Assembly: GCA_031374735.1 (NCBI GenBank)
Contig: JANMGQ010000024.1
Coordinates: 10,749-74,748 of the forward strand
Source of the DNA: JABFRJ01 sp031374735
Lineage (GTDB): Bacteria; Pseudomonadota; Alphaproteobacteria; Rhizobiales; Hyphomicrobiaceae
DNA: 64,000 nucleotides
Direction of reading: 5' to 3'
The translations under genes and the position numbers were made by a program. Below are positions 1 to 8,500 of this stretch, in pieces. The notes under the pieces are model-generated. The model saw nothing but the letters and a program-made list of their open reading frames with translations. It was not told the origin of the DNA and searched no databases. The number at the start of each line of letters is the position of its first letter. Position 1 is the first letter of the stretch.

Positions 1-910
1 GTTTGCAGCGCGCGGTCGCGATGGGGCAGCGGGTGTGGAAGGCGCAACCGGGCGGCGGATCGAGGGGCGAGGGTACATCACCATCGAGCACGAGTTTGCG
101 CTGCCCCTTTCGGCTCGGATCGGGCACGGGTGCGGCTGCCAACAAGGCCTCCGTGTAGGGATGCATCGGCGAGGCGAACAGCGCTTCCGTTTCAGCGATC
201 TCGACGATTTTGCCCAAGTACATGACGGCCACGCGGTGGCCGATGTGCTCGACCACACCGAGATCGTGCGAAACGAACAGATAGGCGAGGCCGAGCCGCT
301 CCTGCAGATCGAGCAACAGGTTCAGCACCTGCGCCTGCACGGAGACGTCCAGCGCAGACACCGGCTCATCGGCAACGATGAGCGCCGGCGAGACAGAGAG
401 CGCACGCGCTATGCCAAGGCGCTGACGCTGGCCGCCAGAGAACTCAAAGGGGTAGCGGTCAATCGTGTCGGTGCGCAGCCCGACTTGCTCGAACAACGCG
501 CGTGCTCGGTCTTGGCGCTCAGATGACAGTAGGGTCTCGAAGTTTGCCAAAGGCTCCAGCACAATGTCGGCTGCGCGCAAGCGTGGATTGAGTGAGGCGT
601 AGGGGTCCTGGAACACCATCTGCGCCTTGCGGCGATGGGTGCGAAACTCACCCTCACTCAGTGCAGTCACGTCTGTCCCGTCGAGGATGATCTTGCCGGC
701 CGTCGGCGCAAGCAGGCGCAGGATCAGGCGCGCAACAGTCGACTTTCCACAGCCGCTCTCACCGACCAGGCACAGTGTCTCCCCTGGCGCGATGTTGAAT
801 GTGACATCGTCCACGGCCTTTACGTACCCGACATGGCGCCGCAGCAGACCGCGCGCGACAGGGAAGTGCTTCGTCAGGCCGGCGACTTCGAGGATGGTTG
901 CGTTAGCCAT
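1..910 (-). CDS. Oligopeptide/dipeptide ABC transporter ATP-binding protein (OppF/DppF type), C-terminus beyond window edge
   Basis: The reverse strand reads as an ABC ATPase that powers uptake of peptides or similar solutes at the inner membrane. From the start, the Walker A motif GESGCGKST lies at residues 50-58, followed by a Q-loop (MVFQDPYASLNPR), the signature SGGQRQR, Walker B (LIVADEP) and the H-loop (VSHDLG). The last visible residues, with PPGCAFHTRCP, are the Cys-containing C-terminal extension typical of oligopeptide-class ATPases. The ATG at 910 is preceded by a GAGAGG ribosome site about 13 bases upstream. Only a few residues appear to be missing at the window edge. The partner ATPase and permeases would lie to the left, outside the window. 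The substrate cannot be read from the sequence. Confidence 0.93.
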   Translation of the reverse strand, partial: MANATILEVAGLTKHFPVARGLLRRHVGYVKAVDDVTFNIAPGETLCLVGESGCGKSTVARLILRLLAPTAGKIILDGTDVTALSEGEFRTHRRKAQMVFQDPYASLNPRLRAADIVLEPLANFETLLSSERQDRARALFEQVGLRTDTIDRYPFEFSGGQRQRLGIARALSVSPALIVADEPVSALDVSVQAQVLNLLLDLQERLGLAYLFVSHDLGVVEHIGHRVAVMYLGKIVEIAETEALFASPMHPYTEALLAAAPVPDPSRKGQRKLVLDGDVPSPLDPPPGCAFHTRCPIATARCK

Positions 911-1051
911 GGTCGCGTTCTTAGCCTCTCTCGTGAAGCTATGGCCTGGGAGTGAGGTGGCTCTTGGCTGAGTAGGCGTTCCAGCTGCCGAGGCCGGGCA
1001 AACGCCCGGCGACCACTCCAGGACGACGCCTTTTGCATTTTCAGTCATTCA

Positions 1052-1096
1052 GTCTGGCAATTGGCAGTCTGGCAATTGGCATTCTGACCATTGGAA
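1052..1096. repeat. 15-bp tandem repeat, two exact copies plus one degenerate
   Basis: AGTCTGGCAATTGGC occurs at 1052-1066 and 1067-1081, followed by a diverged third unit at 1082-1096. The array abuts the stop codon of the aldehyde dehydrogenase gene. No function is apparent. Confidence 0.9.
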
Positions 1097-2533
1097 TCAA
1101 GTGCCAAACTTCTTCCAGTAGGCGCCGAACAGCGCCTCTTCGCTCGGACGATCCTCGGCGATGGTCGTGACGAGGTGCGTGATGTTGATGAAATTCTTGT
1201 AGTTGAGGTTGTCCGAAAACGCGTTGCCCTGCCAGGTGCCGCAGCCCATCGTCAGCGTGAACGGCAAGGCGTTGTCATAGCCGCCGCCATTGCCGAACGT
1301 GTGCGCCTGATTGACCAGCACGCGCACGACGTCGATGTCGGCTGCGATCTCGCGGGCGTGGGCAAGGTTCTTGGTGTGGATGCCGCAGGAGTGGCCTTTG
1401 CCCTGGTAGTCGAGGATCGCGGTTGTGATGCGCTTGGCATCCTTGAAGTCCTTGGCGCGATAGACGGTGAGCACCAGCGAGAGCTTTTCACCTGATAGCG
1501 GAAACGCTTTGCCGATGCCGGTTTCCTCGGCGAGCACGAACTTGCAGCCTTTCGATTTCGGCCCGAGTTCGAAGACGTGCACGAGGGCTTCCGGCCCTTG
1601 CGCGATGACGGCACGGTTCAGCTTGCCGTCGACCCACAGACGATCGACGATGCGCTGGCGCTCTGCGCCCGTGGCCATGTAGCCGCCTTGTTTTTCCAGC
1701 GCCTTGATCGCCGCGTCGTAGACGGCGTCGACGATGATGACGGTATTTTCAGACGAACAGCTGGTGGCGTGATCGAAGCACTTCGACAGCATGATTTTAA
1801 GCGCGGCGTCGTCGAGATCGGCTGATGTATCAATGATGACAGGCACGTTCCCGAGCCCGACGCCGAGGGCCGGCTTGCCGCTCTTGTAGGCGGCCTTGAC
1901 GTTGGCCTGGCTACCGGTTGCGACCACGAGGTCGGCGAGTTCCATCAGGCGCTGCGAGGTCTCACGCGTGACTGGCGCGGGCAGAAGAATAACGAGATCC
2001 TCGGGCAGTCCGATCTTCTTCAGCTCCGCGCGCATGGCAATGACCGTGGCTTCCGTCGCGGCGTAGGCCGTTGGCGGCGGCGCGATGATGATGGCATTGC
2101 CACCCTTCAGCGCCATCATGGCCTTGTTGACCGGGGTCGCGTTCGGGTTGGTGGAGGGCGTGATGGCGGCGACGACGCCGACCGGTTTCGCCCATTTGAC
2201 GAGGCCCTTTTCCGGGATTTCCTCGATGATGCCGGTCGATTTCACGCGCAGCAGATCACGGAGTGTACCAAACGTCTTGCGCTGGTTCTTGATCACCTTG
2301 CTCTCGACCTCGCCGATGCCGGTCACCTCGACGGCATGGATGGCGAAGCGACGTGCATTCTCGGGCTTGTAGATCGACCAGGCGAGTCCCGTGACGGCTT
2401 CGTCGATGCGCGCCTGTCCGCCTTTGGCGATCTCCTGGGCGTAGGTCGCCATTGCCGCACGGGCACGAGCAATCAAAGCCGGCACAGGATCGAGCGTCGT
2501 CGCGGGCACGGTCTGCAGTTGGGATTTGGGCAC
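1097..2533 (-). CDS. Aldehyde dehydrogenase, CoA-acylating type (sulfoacetaldehyde/acetaldehyde dehydrogenase family)
   Basis: The product (478 residues from the chosen start) is an NAD(P)-dependent aldehyde dehydrogenase. Features resemble the CoA-acylating class: the nucleophile Cys at about residue 259 in the segment HATSCSSENTVI, the substrate/cofactor stretch AAITPSTNPNATPVNKAMM, and a C-terminal NINHL-like segment. The closest family I recall is sulfoacetaldehyde dehydrogenase (SauS-like), but acetaldehyde dehydrogenase is equally possible, so no gene symbol is given. The open frame continues upstream to 2683, but that extension looks non-coding. The GTG at 2533 has a GGAG eight to eleven bases upstream and gives the usual family length. 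The neighbouring ABC ATPase is on the same strand but 186 bases away. Confidence 0.82.
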   Translation of the reverse strand: MPKSQLQTVPATTLDPVPALIARARAAMATYAQEIAKGGQARIDEAVTGLAWSIYKPENARRFAIHAVEVTGIGEVESKVIKNQRKTFGTLRDLLRVKSTGIIEEIPEKGLVKWAKPVGVVAAITPSTNPNATPVNKAMMALKGGNAIIIAPPPTAYAATEATVIAMRAELKKIGLPEDLVILLPAPVTRETSQRLMELADLVVATGSQANVKAAYKSGKPALGVGLGNVPVIIDTSADLDDAALKIMLSKCFDHATSCSSENTVIIVDAVYDAAIKALEKQGGYMATGAERQRIVDRLWVDGKLNRAVIAQGPEALVHVFELGPKSKGCKFVLAEETGIGKAFPLSGEKLSLVLTVYRAKDFKDAKRITTAILDYQGKGHSCGIHTKNLAHAREIAADIDVVRVLVNQAHTFGNGGGYDNALPFTLTMGCGTWQGNAFSDNLNYKNFINITHLVTTIAEDRPSEEALFGAYWKKFGT

Positions 2534-2740
2534 GGGCAGGCTCCGGTGTTCAGGTCCAACGCTAAACCTATAGTCGATGAGTACAGGTTGGAAGACGCGC
2601 CGGTAACCAGTCATTAGCATTAATGGGTCCTTAACCACTTTAGTTTCATAACAACGCCCAACAACCTGCCGGAAAAAGCCCAAATCGTCCGGCAGACATG
2701 ATCATCCGCTTTTGTGTAAGAGTTGACGGGGGTCTAGAAC

Positions 2741-4030
2741 ATGGGTGCCGCATTTGCCGGGTGCGCTTCTGTGCGCCCCTTACTGGTCTTGTGTGCCGCG
2801 CTGGTCGTCAGCGCATCGGCCGTGAGCCGTCAAGCTGTCGCCCAGACGGCGCCCCCCGCCGACGGCGTGACCGTTGCAGCCAACACCACACTCGGTGGCG
2901 ACAAGACCCGCACACGCTTCGTGATTGGCCTGGAAAAGGCCGTTGATTACCAAGTCTTTTCGCTGCCCAATCCGAACCGCGTCATTGTCGACTTCGCCGA
3001 AGTCAAACTCGTGCTGCCGCAAAAAACGACCGATGGGGCCGTCGGCCTCGTCCAGTCCTTCTATGGTGGTCAGGCCGCGCCTGGAAAAACCCGCGTGGTC
3101 ATCGATGTGACCGGCGCCGTTGTGGTGGAGAAGGCAACGCTCGAGCGCGGCAAAGACGGCAAGTCGCCCCGCCTCGTGCTCGACATTGTTCCTGTCAACG
3201 CTGCCAAGCAAACGGCAGCCGTACCAAAACCCGTCGGTCTCAACGGTCTTGGCGCCACGGGCGTACAGCCGCCGACGCCGAAATCCGCTCAGCGCCCGCT
3301 GACACGTGATACCGCGATCTACAAACCCATCATCGTCATCGACCCCGGGCACGGTGGCCATGACTCCGGCGCACAACGCTTTGGCGCCGTTGAAAAGGAC
3401 GTCGTCCTCGCTTTCTCGCTCAAGCTGCGCGAGAAGCTGCTCGCCTCGGGCCGCTACAAGGTGCTCATGACACGCGACTCCGACAAGTTCGTCGAGCTGG
3501 ATGAACGCCGCGCCTTTGGCGATCGCAGCCGCGCGGCGTTGTTCATCGCCGTGCACGCCGACTATGCGGGTTCATCTGCGCGCGGCGCCACCATCTATTC
3601 GCTGCGCGATAGCACGTCGAAGGGTCTGCAAGGCTCAGCCAAGCAGGAGGCCGAGGCAAATGTCCTGAGCCAGAAGGAACTCGAGGCGATCCGCTCGAAC
3701 AAGGGCGATGTCAGCGCTGTTTCTGCAATGTTGGGCAATCTCGGCAAGCGCGAGATCGAGGCCAACAAGGACCGCACGCAGTTGTTCTCGAAGTCGGTCA
3801 TTGAATTCATGGGCGCCTCGACGCCGATGATGAGCAATCCCGACCGCGAAGCCAATTTCCGCGTGCTGAAATCCGCGAAAACCCCCTCGGTGTTGATCGA
3901 ACTCGCCTACGTCACCAACGCCCAGGACGCCAAGAACCTGAAGTCCGACGAGTGGCGTGACAAGGTTACGGGCTCACTGCTGACGGCGATCGAGAACTAT
4001 TTCTCGCACCGCGAAGCCCGCCTGCCCTGA
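2741..4030 (+). CDS. amiC: N-acetylmuramoyl-L-alanine amidase with AMIN domain
   Basis: This 429-residue periplasmic hydrolase cleaves the bond between N-acetylmuramic acid and L-alanine in peptidoglycan, mainly for daughter-cell separation. A signal peptide covers roughly residues 1-35. An AMIN septum-targeting domain spans about 45-150, followed by a Pro/Ala-rich linker. An Amidase_3 catalytic domain starts near 197 with DPGHGGHDSG; His204 and Glu218 are expected zinc ligands, with the later His in FIAVHADY and the catalytic Glu in LIELAYVTN. In many alphaproteobacteria this gene sits directly before a class A PBP gene. Here the PBP lies some 45 kb away and a short-chain dehydrogenase follows instead. 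Confidence 0.93.
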   Translation: MGAAFAGCASVRPLLVLCAALVVSASAVSRQAVAQTAPPADGVTVAANTTLGGDKTRTRFVIGLEKAVDYQVFSLPNPNRVIVDFAEVKLVLPQKTTDGAVGLVQSFYGGQAAPGKTRVVIDVTGAVVVEKATLERGKDGKSPRLVLDIVPVNAAKQTAAVPKPVGLNGLGATGVQPPTPKSAQRPLTRDTAIYKPIIVIDPGHGGHDSGAQRFGAVEKDVVLAFSLKLREKLLASGRYKVLMTRDSDKFVELDERRAFGDRSRAALFIAVHADYAGSSARGATIYSLRDSTSKGLQGSAKQEAEANVLSQKELEAIRSNKGDVSAVSAMLGNLGKREIEANKDRTQLFSKSVIEFMGASTPMMSNPDREANFRVLKSAKTPSVLIELAYVTNAQDAKNLKSDEWRDKVTGSLLTAIENYFSHREARLP

Positions 4031-4105
4031 CTTTTAAGCGATCCGCACTCGACAGCTTTGCTGTGACGCGTCCAAGGTGGGGCGTAGCAATCAGCGAGGC
4101 CGAAT

Positions 4106-4858
4106 ATGGGACGCTTGTCGGGTAAAGTCATTCTCATCACCGGCGCGGGCTCCGGCCTAGGCCGCTCGGCGGCGATCTTGTGCGCGGCGGCTGATGCGAC
4201 CGTCATCGGCACGGATGTCAATGCAGACGGCGGCCACGAGACCGTGCGTCTTGCCGGCCAGCGCGCGCATTTCCTGCCGCAGGATACGACCAAGGCTGAC
4301 GACTGGGGCCGCGTTCTCGCCGATATCAAGGCGCGCTTTGGCGCGCTGCACGGCCTGTTGAACAACGCCGGCATTCTCGGCAAGTTTCCGCACACGGTCG
4401 AAACCGAGGATATCGAGGCCATGCGCCGCGTGTTCGCGGTCAATGTCGAGGGTGTGTTCCTCGGATGCCAGTTGGCCGCCCCCGTCATCCGCGACAGCGG
4501 GGGCGGGTCGATCGTCAATCTCTCGTCTGTCGCGGGATTGAGAGGCACGCCACCGCTCGTGTCCTACGGCATGAGCAAAGGCGCCGTCCGTCAGTTGACC
4601 AAAACGGTCGCTCTGCACTGCGCACGCTCGGGCTGGAAAGTACGCTGCAACTCCCTGCACCCAGGCATTATTGATACGCCGATGGGCGACACTCTGATCA
4701 CAGAGCCAGCCGCCCGCGCAGCGCGGCTCGCCAACATCCCACTCGGAGAGATTGGGCGGCCCGACGATATCGGTCACGCGGCCGTGTTTCTGCTGTCGGA
4801 CGAGGCGCGCTATATCACCGGCGCCGAGCTGGTCGTCGACGGCGGGTACATGCTTTGA
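4106..4858 (+). CDS. Short-chain dehydrogenase/reductase (SDR), classical type
   Basis: The 250-residue protein has the classical SDR layout: the N-terminal cofactor motif TGAGSGLG, an NNAG stretch in the centre, a catalytic Ser in SSVAG, the YGMSK active-site pair, and a PG segment after the active site. An acidic Asp after the second beta strand (GTDVN) favours NAD(H) over NADP(H). The C-terminus with ITGAELVVDGGYML is typical of tetrameric members such as 3-oxoacyl-ACP reductase-like enzymes. The substrate is unknown and the neighbours do not point to a pathway. Confidence 0.92.
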   Translation: MGRLSGKVILITGAGSGLGRSAAILCAAADATVIGTDVNADGGHETVRLAGQRAHFLPQDTTKADDWGRVLADIKARFGALHGLLNNAGILGKFPHTVETEDIEAMRRVFAVNVEGVFLGCQLAAPVIRDSGGGSIVNLSSVAGLRGTPPLVSYGMSKGAVRQLTKTVALHCARSGWKVRCNSLHPGIIDTPMGDTLITEPAARAARLANIPLGEIGRPDDIGHAAVFLLSDEARYITGAELVVDGGYML

Positions 4859-4879
4859 GCGGATGGGCCACGCGTGGCG

Positions 4880-5254
4880 TCAACCGCGCGTCTCCGTCTG
4901 GAAGACCTTTTGTGCCACCTGCCACCGCCCATCGATCTTCAGCAGCGACAGCTGATCGGTGAAATAGCGTGGCGGCAATTGGCACTTCACTTTGACGAAC
5001 GCCATCGTCGGCCCCGCGAGATCAATCGACAGGATGTGATCGCCTCTCTCAAGACCTTGCGACTTGGCGGAAGGGCGTGAGCGAACGCCGGCAAGCCACG
5101 TGTCGCGCGGTGTGATCACCGGCTTGCCATCAACGCTCTGCGTCAGCGCCGATGTGGGATGGAAGACGCGCGCAATCTTGTCGGCGTCGCCTTCGTAGAG
5201 GCCATCGAGATAGTCCTTCACGAGGGCTTCGATTTCAACCAGATCGCGGCTCAT
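4880..5254 (-). CDS. NTF2-like / putative lumazine-binding family protein
   Basis: This 124-residue protein has the pattern of the SnoaL/NTF2 fold: an N-terminal helix (EIEALVKDYLDGLYEGD), a segment ARVFHPTSAL, and a set of beta strands ending in LLKIDGRWQVAQKVF. It resembles the small Lumazine_bd_2 family of unknown enzymatic role. A GGAGAG ribosome site precedes ATG 5254. It converges on the SDR gene. No catalytic function should be assigned. Confidence 0.75.
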   Translation of the reverse strand: MSRDLVEIEALVKDYLDGLYEGDADKIARVFHPTSALTQSVDGKPVITPRDTWLAGVRSRPSAKSQGLERGDHILSIDLAGPTMAFVKVKCQLPPRYFTDQLSLLKIDGRWQVAQKVFQTETRG

Positions 5255-5290
5255 GTCGGCTCTCCAATCTCGCGCGGGCGACTTGAAATC

Positions 5291-5704
5291 TTACTGCGAC
5301 GCGGCGGCCTTATCCTTAGCAGCCGGCGCTTTCGGCGCGGCTTTCGGAGCAGCCGCGGCCGGCTTTTTGGCCGGAGCAACACTGGCCTCAGTCGGTGTCA
5401 CGGTCGCGGCAGGGCCGTCCCAGCACACATTGGCCTCAGCCCGGCAGGTGTATTCGTCGAAAACGATGAGGTCGAGGTAGAGCTCGCAGGTCACGTCTTT
5501 TTTGCCAGTCGTGTACTTCTTGATGCCGTTTGCGGCAGCCCACGTGGCCACGTATTTATCCAACAAGTTCTTGGCGTCCTTGGTCGGGCCGTCCTTGCCG
5601 TAGTCGTTGACCGAGAAACCAAGCCGCGTGCAGCGTGCCTCCGCAGCCGTCGCAAATACGACAGTCGCCGCAACAACGGCAGCACCAAGCGAGGCGATAC
5701 GCAT
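5291..5704 (-). CDS. Hypothetical secreted protein with Ala/Lys/Pro-rich tail
   Basis: The product (137 residues) begins with a clear signal peptide ending around TAAEARC. A small globular region with four cysteines follows (near the mature N-terminus, then TCELYLD, YTCRAE and NVCWDG). The C-terminal ~40 residues are a low-complexity Ala-Lys-Pro tail. The ATG at 5704 is chosen over a TTG two codons upstream because GGGAG lies seven bases before it. I do not recognise the family. The cysteines suggest a disulfide-stabilised periplasmic protein, and the basic tail could bind wall or nucleic acid, which is inference only. Confidence 0.75.
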   Translation of the reverse strand: MRIASLGAAVVAATVVFATAAEARCTRLGFSVNDYGKDGPTKDAKNLLDKYVATWAAANGIKKYTTGKKDVTCELYLDLIVFDEYTCRAEANVCWDGPAATVTPTEASVAPAKKPAAAAPKAAPKAPAAKDKAAASQ

Positions 5705-5856
5705 GCACAACTCCCTGCATCAGGCCCGCATTAGGACCAACTGGTCACTGAACGCGAGGCCACTGAACGTGGTTAACTGCACCTAGCAGACGGCTAAGAC
5801 GCTGCCTAGTGAGCGCGTGCAACACTGGTCCTTCAAGGACTGACCATCAGGCACCA

Positions 5857-5906
5857 GGGCCAAGCTCGGGGCCAAGCTCGGGGCCAAAATCCGGGGCCAA
5901 AATCCG
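5857..5906. repeat. Short tandem repeat array upstream of the alpha/beta hydrolase
   Basis: Two copies of GGGCCAAGCTCG (5857-5880) are followed by two copies of GGGCCAAAATCCG (5881-5906). The array lies 38 bases before the hydrolase start codon, so it sits within its likely promoter or leader. Confidence 0.88.
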
Positions 5907-5944
5907 GGCCTGTCCAAAGCGTGCCGAACTGTTATATCGCGCGT

Positions 5945-6718
5945 ATGAAAGACCTGCACTTCCTCAACGTGTCCGGACGGCGTATTGCGACGCTCTCAGC
6001 CCCCGCGCGGGATCCCAGTACGCCAGGCTTCATTTGGTTCTGCGGCCTCAAGTCCGAGATGATCTCGACGAAAGCGACCGCGCTCGCCGGCTGGTGCGCC
6101 GAGCAAGGGCACGCGTGCACGCGCTTTGACTATTCCGGTCATGGCCGCTCCGGTGGGCGCTTTGAAGATGGCACCATTGGCGCCTGGCTTGAAGAGGCTC
6201 ATGCCGTGCTCGATCAGCTGACCACCGGCCCGCAAGTGCTCGTCGGCTCGTCGACGGGCGGCTATATCGCGCTGCTGGTGCTGCGTGATCTGCTGCGCCA
6301 GGACCCGGCCAAGGCCGCCCGCATCAAAGGCCTCGTGCTCATAGCACCGGCCTGGGACCTGACGACGACGCTCATGTGGGACCGGTTCGGGACGGCTGCC
6401 CGCAAAGCCATCGACGAGCAGGGCGTGTATCTGCGCCCCTCCAATTACGGCGACGGCCCCTACGCCATCACGCGCGCCTTCCTGGATGAGGGACGCAAGC
6501 ACCTCATCGGACCCGACGGCTTCGATCCTGGCCGCCCGATTGTCGTCTTGCACGGGCTGCAGGACGAGGATGTGCCGTGGGAGCATACGATGGAACTCGA
6601 ATCGATCATGCGCGGCGATCATGTGCGCGTGCACGCCGTGCCTGAGGGCGATCATCGCTTGTCGACACCTGATGACCTCGCGCTACTGTTTCGGGTGTGT
6701 GGGGAGATGGTTGGGTAG
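5945..6718 (+). CDS. Alpha/beta hydrolase, ABHD10-like (serine hydrolase)
   Basis: This 257-residue alpha/beta-hydrolase has the nucleophile elbow VGSSTGGY, a likely acid residue in LQDEDVPW, and the catalytic His in EGDHRLS. The segment GHACTRFDYSGHGRSGG and the phrase GPQVLVGSS closely resemble mitochondrial ABHD10 and its alphaproteobacterial relatives, which act as thioesterases or esterases. The ATG at 5945 is preferred. A GTG at 5921 in the same frame would add eight poor residues. A tandem repeat array lies immediately upstream. The physiological substrate is unknown. Confidence 0.88.
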   Translation: MKDLHFLNVSGRRIATLSAPARDPSTPGFIWFCGLKSEMISTKATALAGWCAEQGHACTRFDYSGHGRSGGRFEDGTIGAWLEEAHAVLDQLTTGPQVLVGSSTGGYIALLVLRDLLRQDPAKAARIKGLVLIAPAWDLTTTLMWDRFGTAARKAIDEQGVYLRPSNYGDGPYAITRAFLDEGRKHLIGPDGFDPGRPIVVLHGLQDEDVPWEHTMELESIMRGDHVRVHAVPEGDHRLSTPDDLALLFRVCGEMVG

Positions 6719-6790
6719 GCGGGTCGGTCGCTTTCCTTTCGGCCGACATCATGCAAGCTCGGACACAACCCGGGCCACGAATGCTGCTCC

Positions 6791-7972
6791 ATGACCGACA
6801 ACAGCCTCCGCGCCGTTCTGACGCGCGACCGAGCCACGCTCGCCGTCGTCGCCGCGCTGTTCCTCATGGTCACCGTCAACCAACTCGGCACCGGCATCCT
6901 CTCGGCCGTCATCCCTGTTCGGCTTGCAGCCGAGGGCCACTCAGCCTCTGCGGCCGGCGCCATTTCGACCGTGTTCTCGGCGTTTTTTCTCGTCGGCTGT
7001 CTCGCCGGACCGCGTATCATCGGACATCTCGGAACATCGCGTACGCTGCTCGCTGTCGGCGCCATCAACGCGATCCTGGCGGTGCTGCATTGGGCGTTTC
7101 CCGGGCCCTTCGCATGGTCGATGCTGCGCGGCATTGCGGGGCTCAGCACGGCGACATACTTCGTGCTCGTCGAGAGTTGGGTTGCCTCCCAGACCACAGC
7201 TGAAACGCGCGGTTTGATCTTCGGCGTCTATATGGTGCTGATCCGCTTGGCCTTCGCCATCGGGCAACTCATTATCGCCTTCGTCGATCCCGCTTCGATC
7301 ACGTCCTTGTTCCTCGTGGCAGCCGCCATCTACTGTGTCTCGCCGCTGTTTCGCCCGCGCACGACGGCGTCATCCCCGCCTCCGACGCGTCTTGCCCTGT
7401 CGAGTTATCTCGACCTGCCGCGCCATGCGCCGGCCGCTGCGGCTGCGGCCCTGACACACGGCCTGCTGTTTGCAACCGTGCCCGGATTGCTGCCGAAGTG
7501 GGGCGTCGATGCCGGCATCAGCGTCGGCGCCATCGCGACGACCTTGGCCGTCATTCAGATCGGCGGCCTCATGCTGCAACTGCCGCTGTCGTTCATTTCG
7601 GACAAAATCGAGCGGCGCACCATCATGGCATTCGCCGCCATCGGGGCCGCCGCCGTCTCCGTGACGATCCTGAATTTGCCGACGGAGGCGACCGGGCTGT
7701 GGCTGTTTCTGATGTTGCTGTGGGGCGGCTTCGCCTCGTCTTTGTACTCGCTCGGGCTGGCGCATGCGTCCGATATCGCGCCACCGGAGCAACGCGTGGC
7801 GTGGATATCGAGCCAGATGTTGATCTGGGGTATCGGCGCCATGGTTGGCCCGATGATCGCCGCGACATGCATGGATCTGTTCGGAACCCGCGTGCTGTGG
7901 ACCTACGGGCTCGTCGTCAGCCTCGGGATGGGACTGTTTTTCCTCTGGCGCAAGATCGTCCGGCCGCGGTGA
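6791..7972 (+). CDS. MFS transporter (YcaD-like)
   Basis: The 393-residue protein consists of about twelve hydrophobic segments in two blocks. It has the weak inter-helix 2-3 motif GPRIIGHLGTSR and a later FISDKIERR loop, as in the major facilitator superfamily. The organisation LVESWVASQT around residues 120-130 and the GIGAMVGPMIAA stretch near the C-terminus recall the YcaD group of putative exporters. No substrate can be inferred. The gene starts 72 bases after the hydrolase and could be co-transcribed with it. Confidence 0.88.
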   Translation: MTDNSLRAVLTRDRATLAVVAALFLMVTVNQLGTGILSAVIPVRLAAEGHSASAAGAISTVFSAFFLVGCLAGPRIIGHLGTSRTLLAVGAINAILAVLHWAFPGPFAWSMLRGIAGLSTATYFVLVESWVASQTTAETRGLIFGVYMVLIRLAFAIGQLIIAFVDPASITSLFLVAAAIYCVSPLFRPRTTASSPPPTRLALSSYLDLPRHAPAAAAAALTHGLLFATVPGLLPKWGVDAGISVGAIATTLAVIQIGGLMLQLPLSFISDKIERRTIMAFAAIGAAAVSVTILNLPTEATGLWLFLMLLWGGFASSLYSLGLAHASDIAPPEQRVAWISSQMLIWGIGAMVGPMIAATCMDLFGTRVLWTYGLVVSLGMGLFFLWRKIVRPR

Positions 7973-7978
7973 TCGGGA

Positions 7979-8476
7979 TCACCCGTCCACGGCCTTCAGA
8001 ATTGCCGGCACCAGCAACCCGGCGAGCACGCGGCCAATCTGCTTTTCGCGCTCGCTATACATGCCCTCCTCGCCACAGAAGTTGAGCGTGCCAAGACGGC
8101 GGCCGGCATGGCGCACGGGCACGTTCATGATTGCCGTAATGCCAAGCGAAAAGATCAGCTCATGATCGAAGAACATGCGCTTCACGTCTGCGCGATTGGC
8201 CGCCAGCGCGACGTCACCGCGCTCCAGTATGGCGTGGTTCTCGGTCAGCTTTTCGAGCGGCTTGGTGCCGCCGATGGGATAAGATTTCTCATCGCTCGAC
8301 GACAAGCGAGACACGACAGCGTCGGCCTCGACGTACTTCAGGATCGTCAGCAATCGCCAGCCGCACGTTTCCTTGGCAAGCCGCTCGACGGCTTTGTAGG
8401 TCTCGCGTTCTGGCTTCTCGGCTTGCAGCGCCATGACGGCGCGGACATCGTCCAAGGTGAGATCGCGTTTGGTCAT
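7979..8476 (-). CDS. GAF domain-containing protein
   Basis: The product (165 residues) is a single GAF-like domain. It has a helix KAVERLAKETCGWRLLTIL, a variable middle, a strand-turn stretch GITAIMNVPVRHAGRRLGTLNFCGEE and a C-terminal helix. Such stand-alone GAF proteins bind small molecules. Here the gene lies directly downstream of livM on the same strand, so it may belong to that transport operon. The ATG at 8476 has GGAG six bases upstream. An in-frame ATG two codons earlier (8482) overlaps that site and is less likely. Confidence 0.85.
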   Translation of the reverse strand: MTKRDLTLDDVRAVMALQAEKPERETYKAVERLAKETCGWRLLTILKYVEADAVVSRLSSSDEKSYPIGGTKPLEKLTENHAILERGDVALAANRADVKRMFFDHELIFSLGITAIMNVPVRHAGRRLGTLNFCGEEGMYSEREKQIGRVLAGLLVPAILKAVDG

Positions 8477-8500
8477 GGTCATCTCCGGATCGTGACGGGT

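Noticed and set aside
2534..2683. N-terminal extension of the aldehyde dehydrogenase to ATG 2683
   Set aside because: The extra 50 residues match no family N-terminus, and a GTG with a ribosome site at 2533 gives the normal length.
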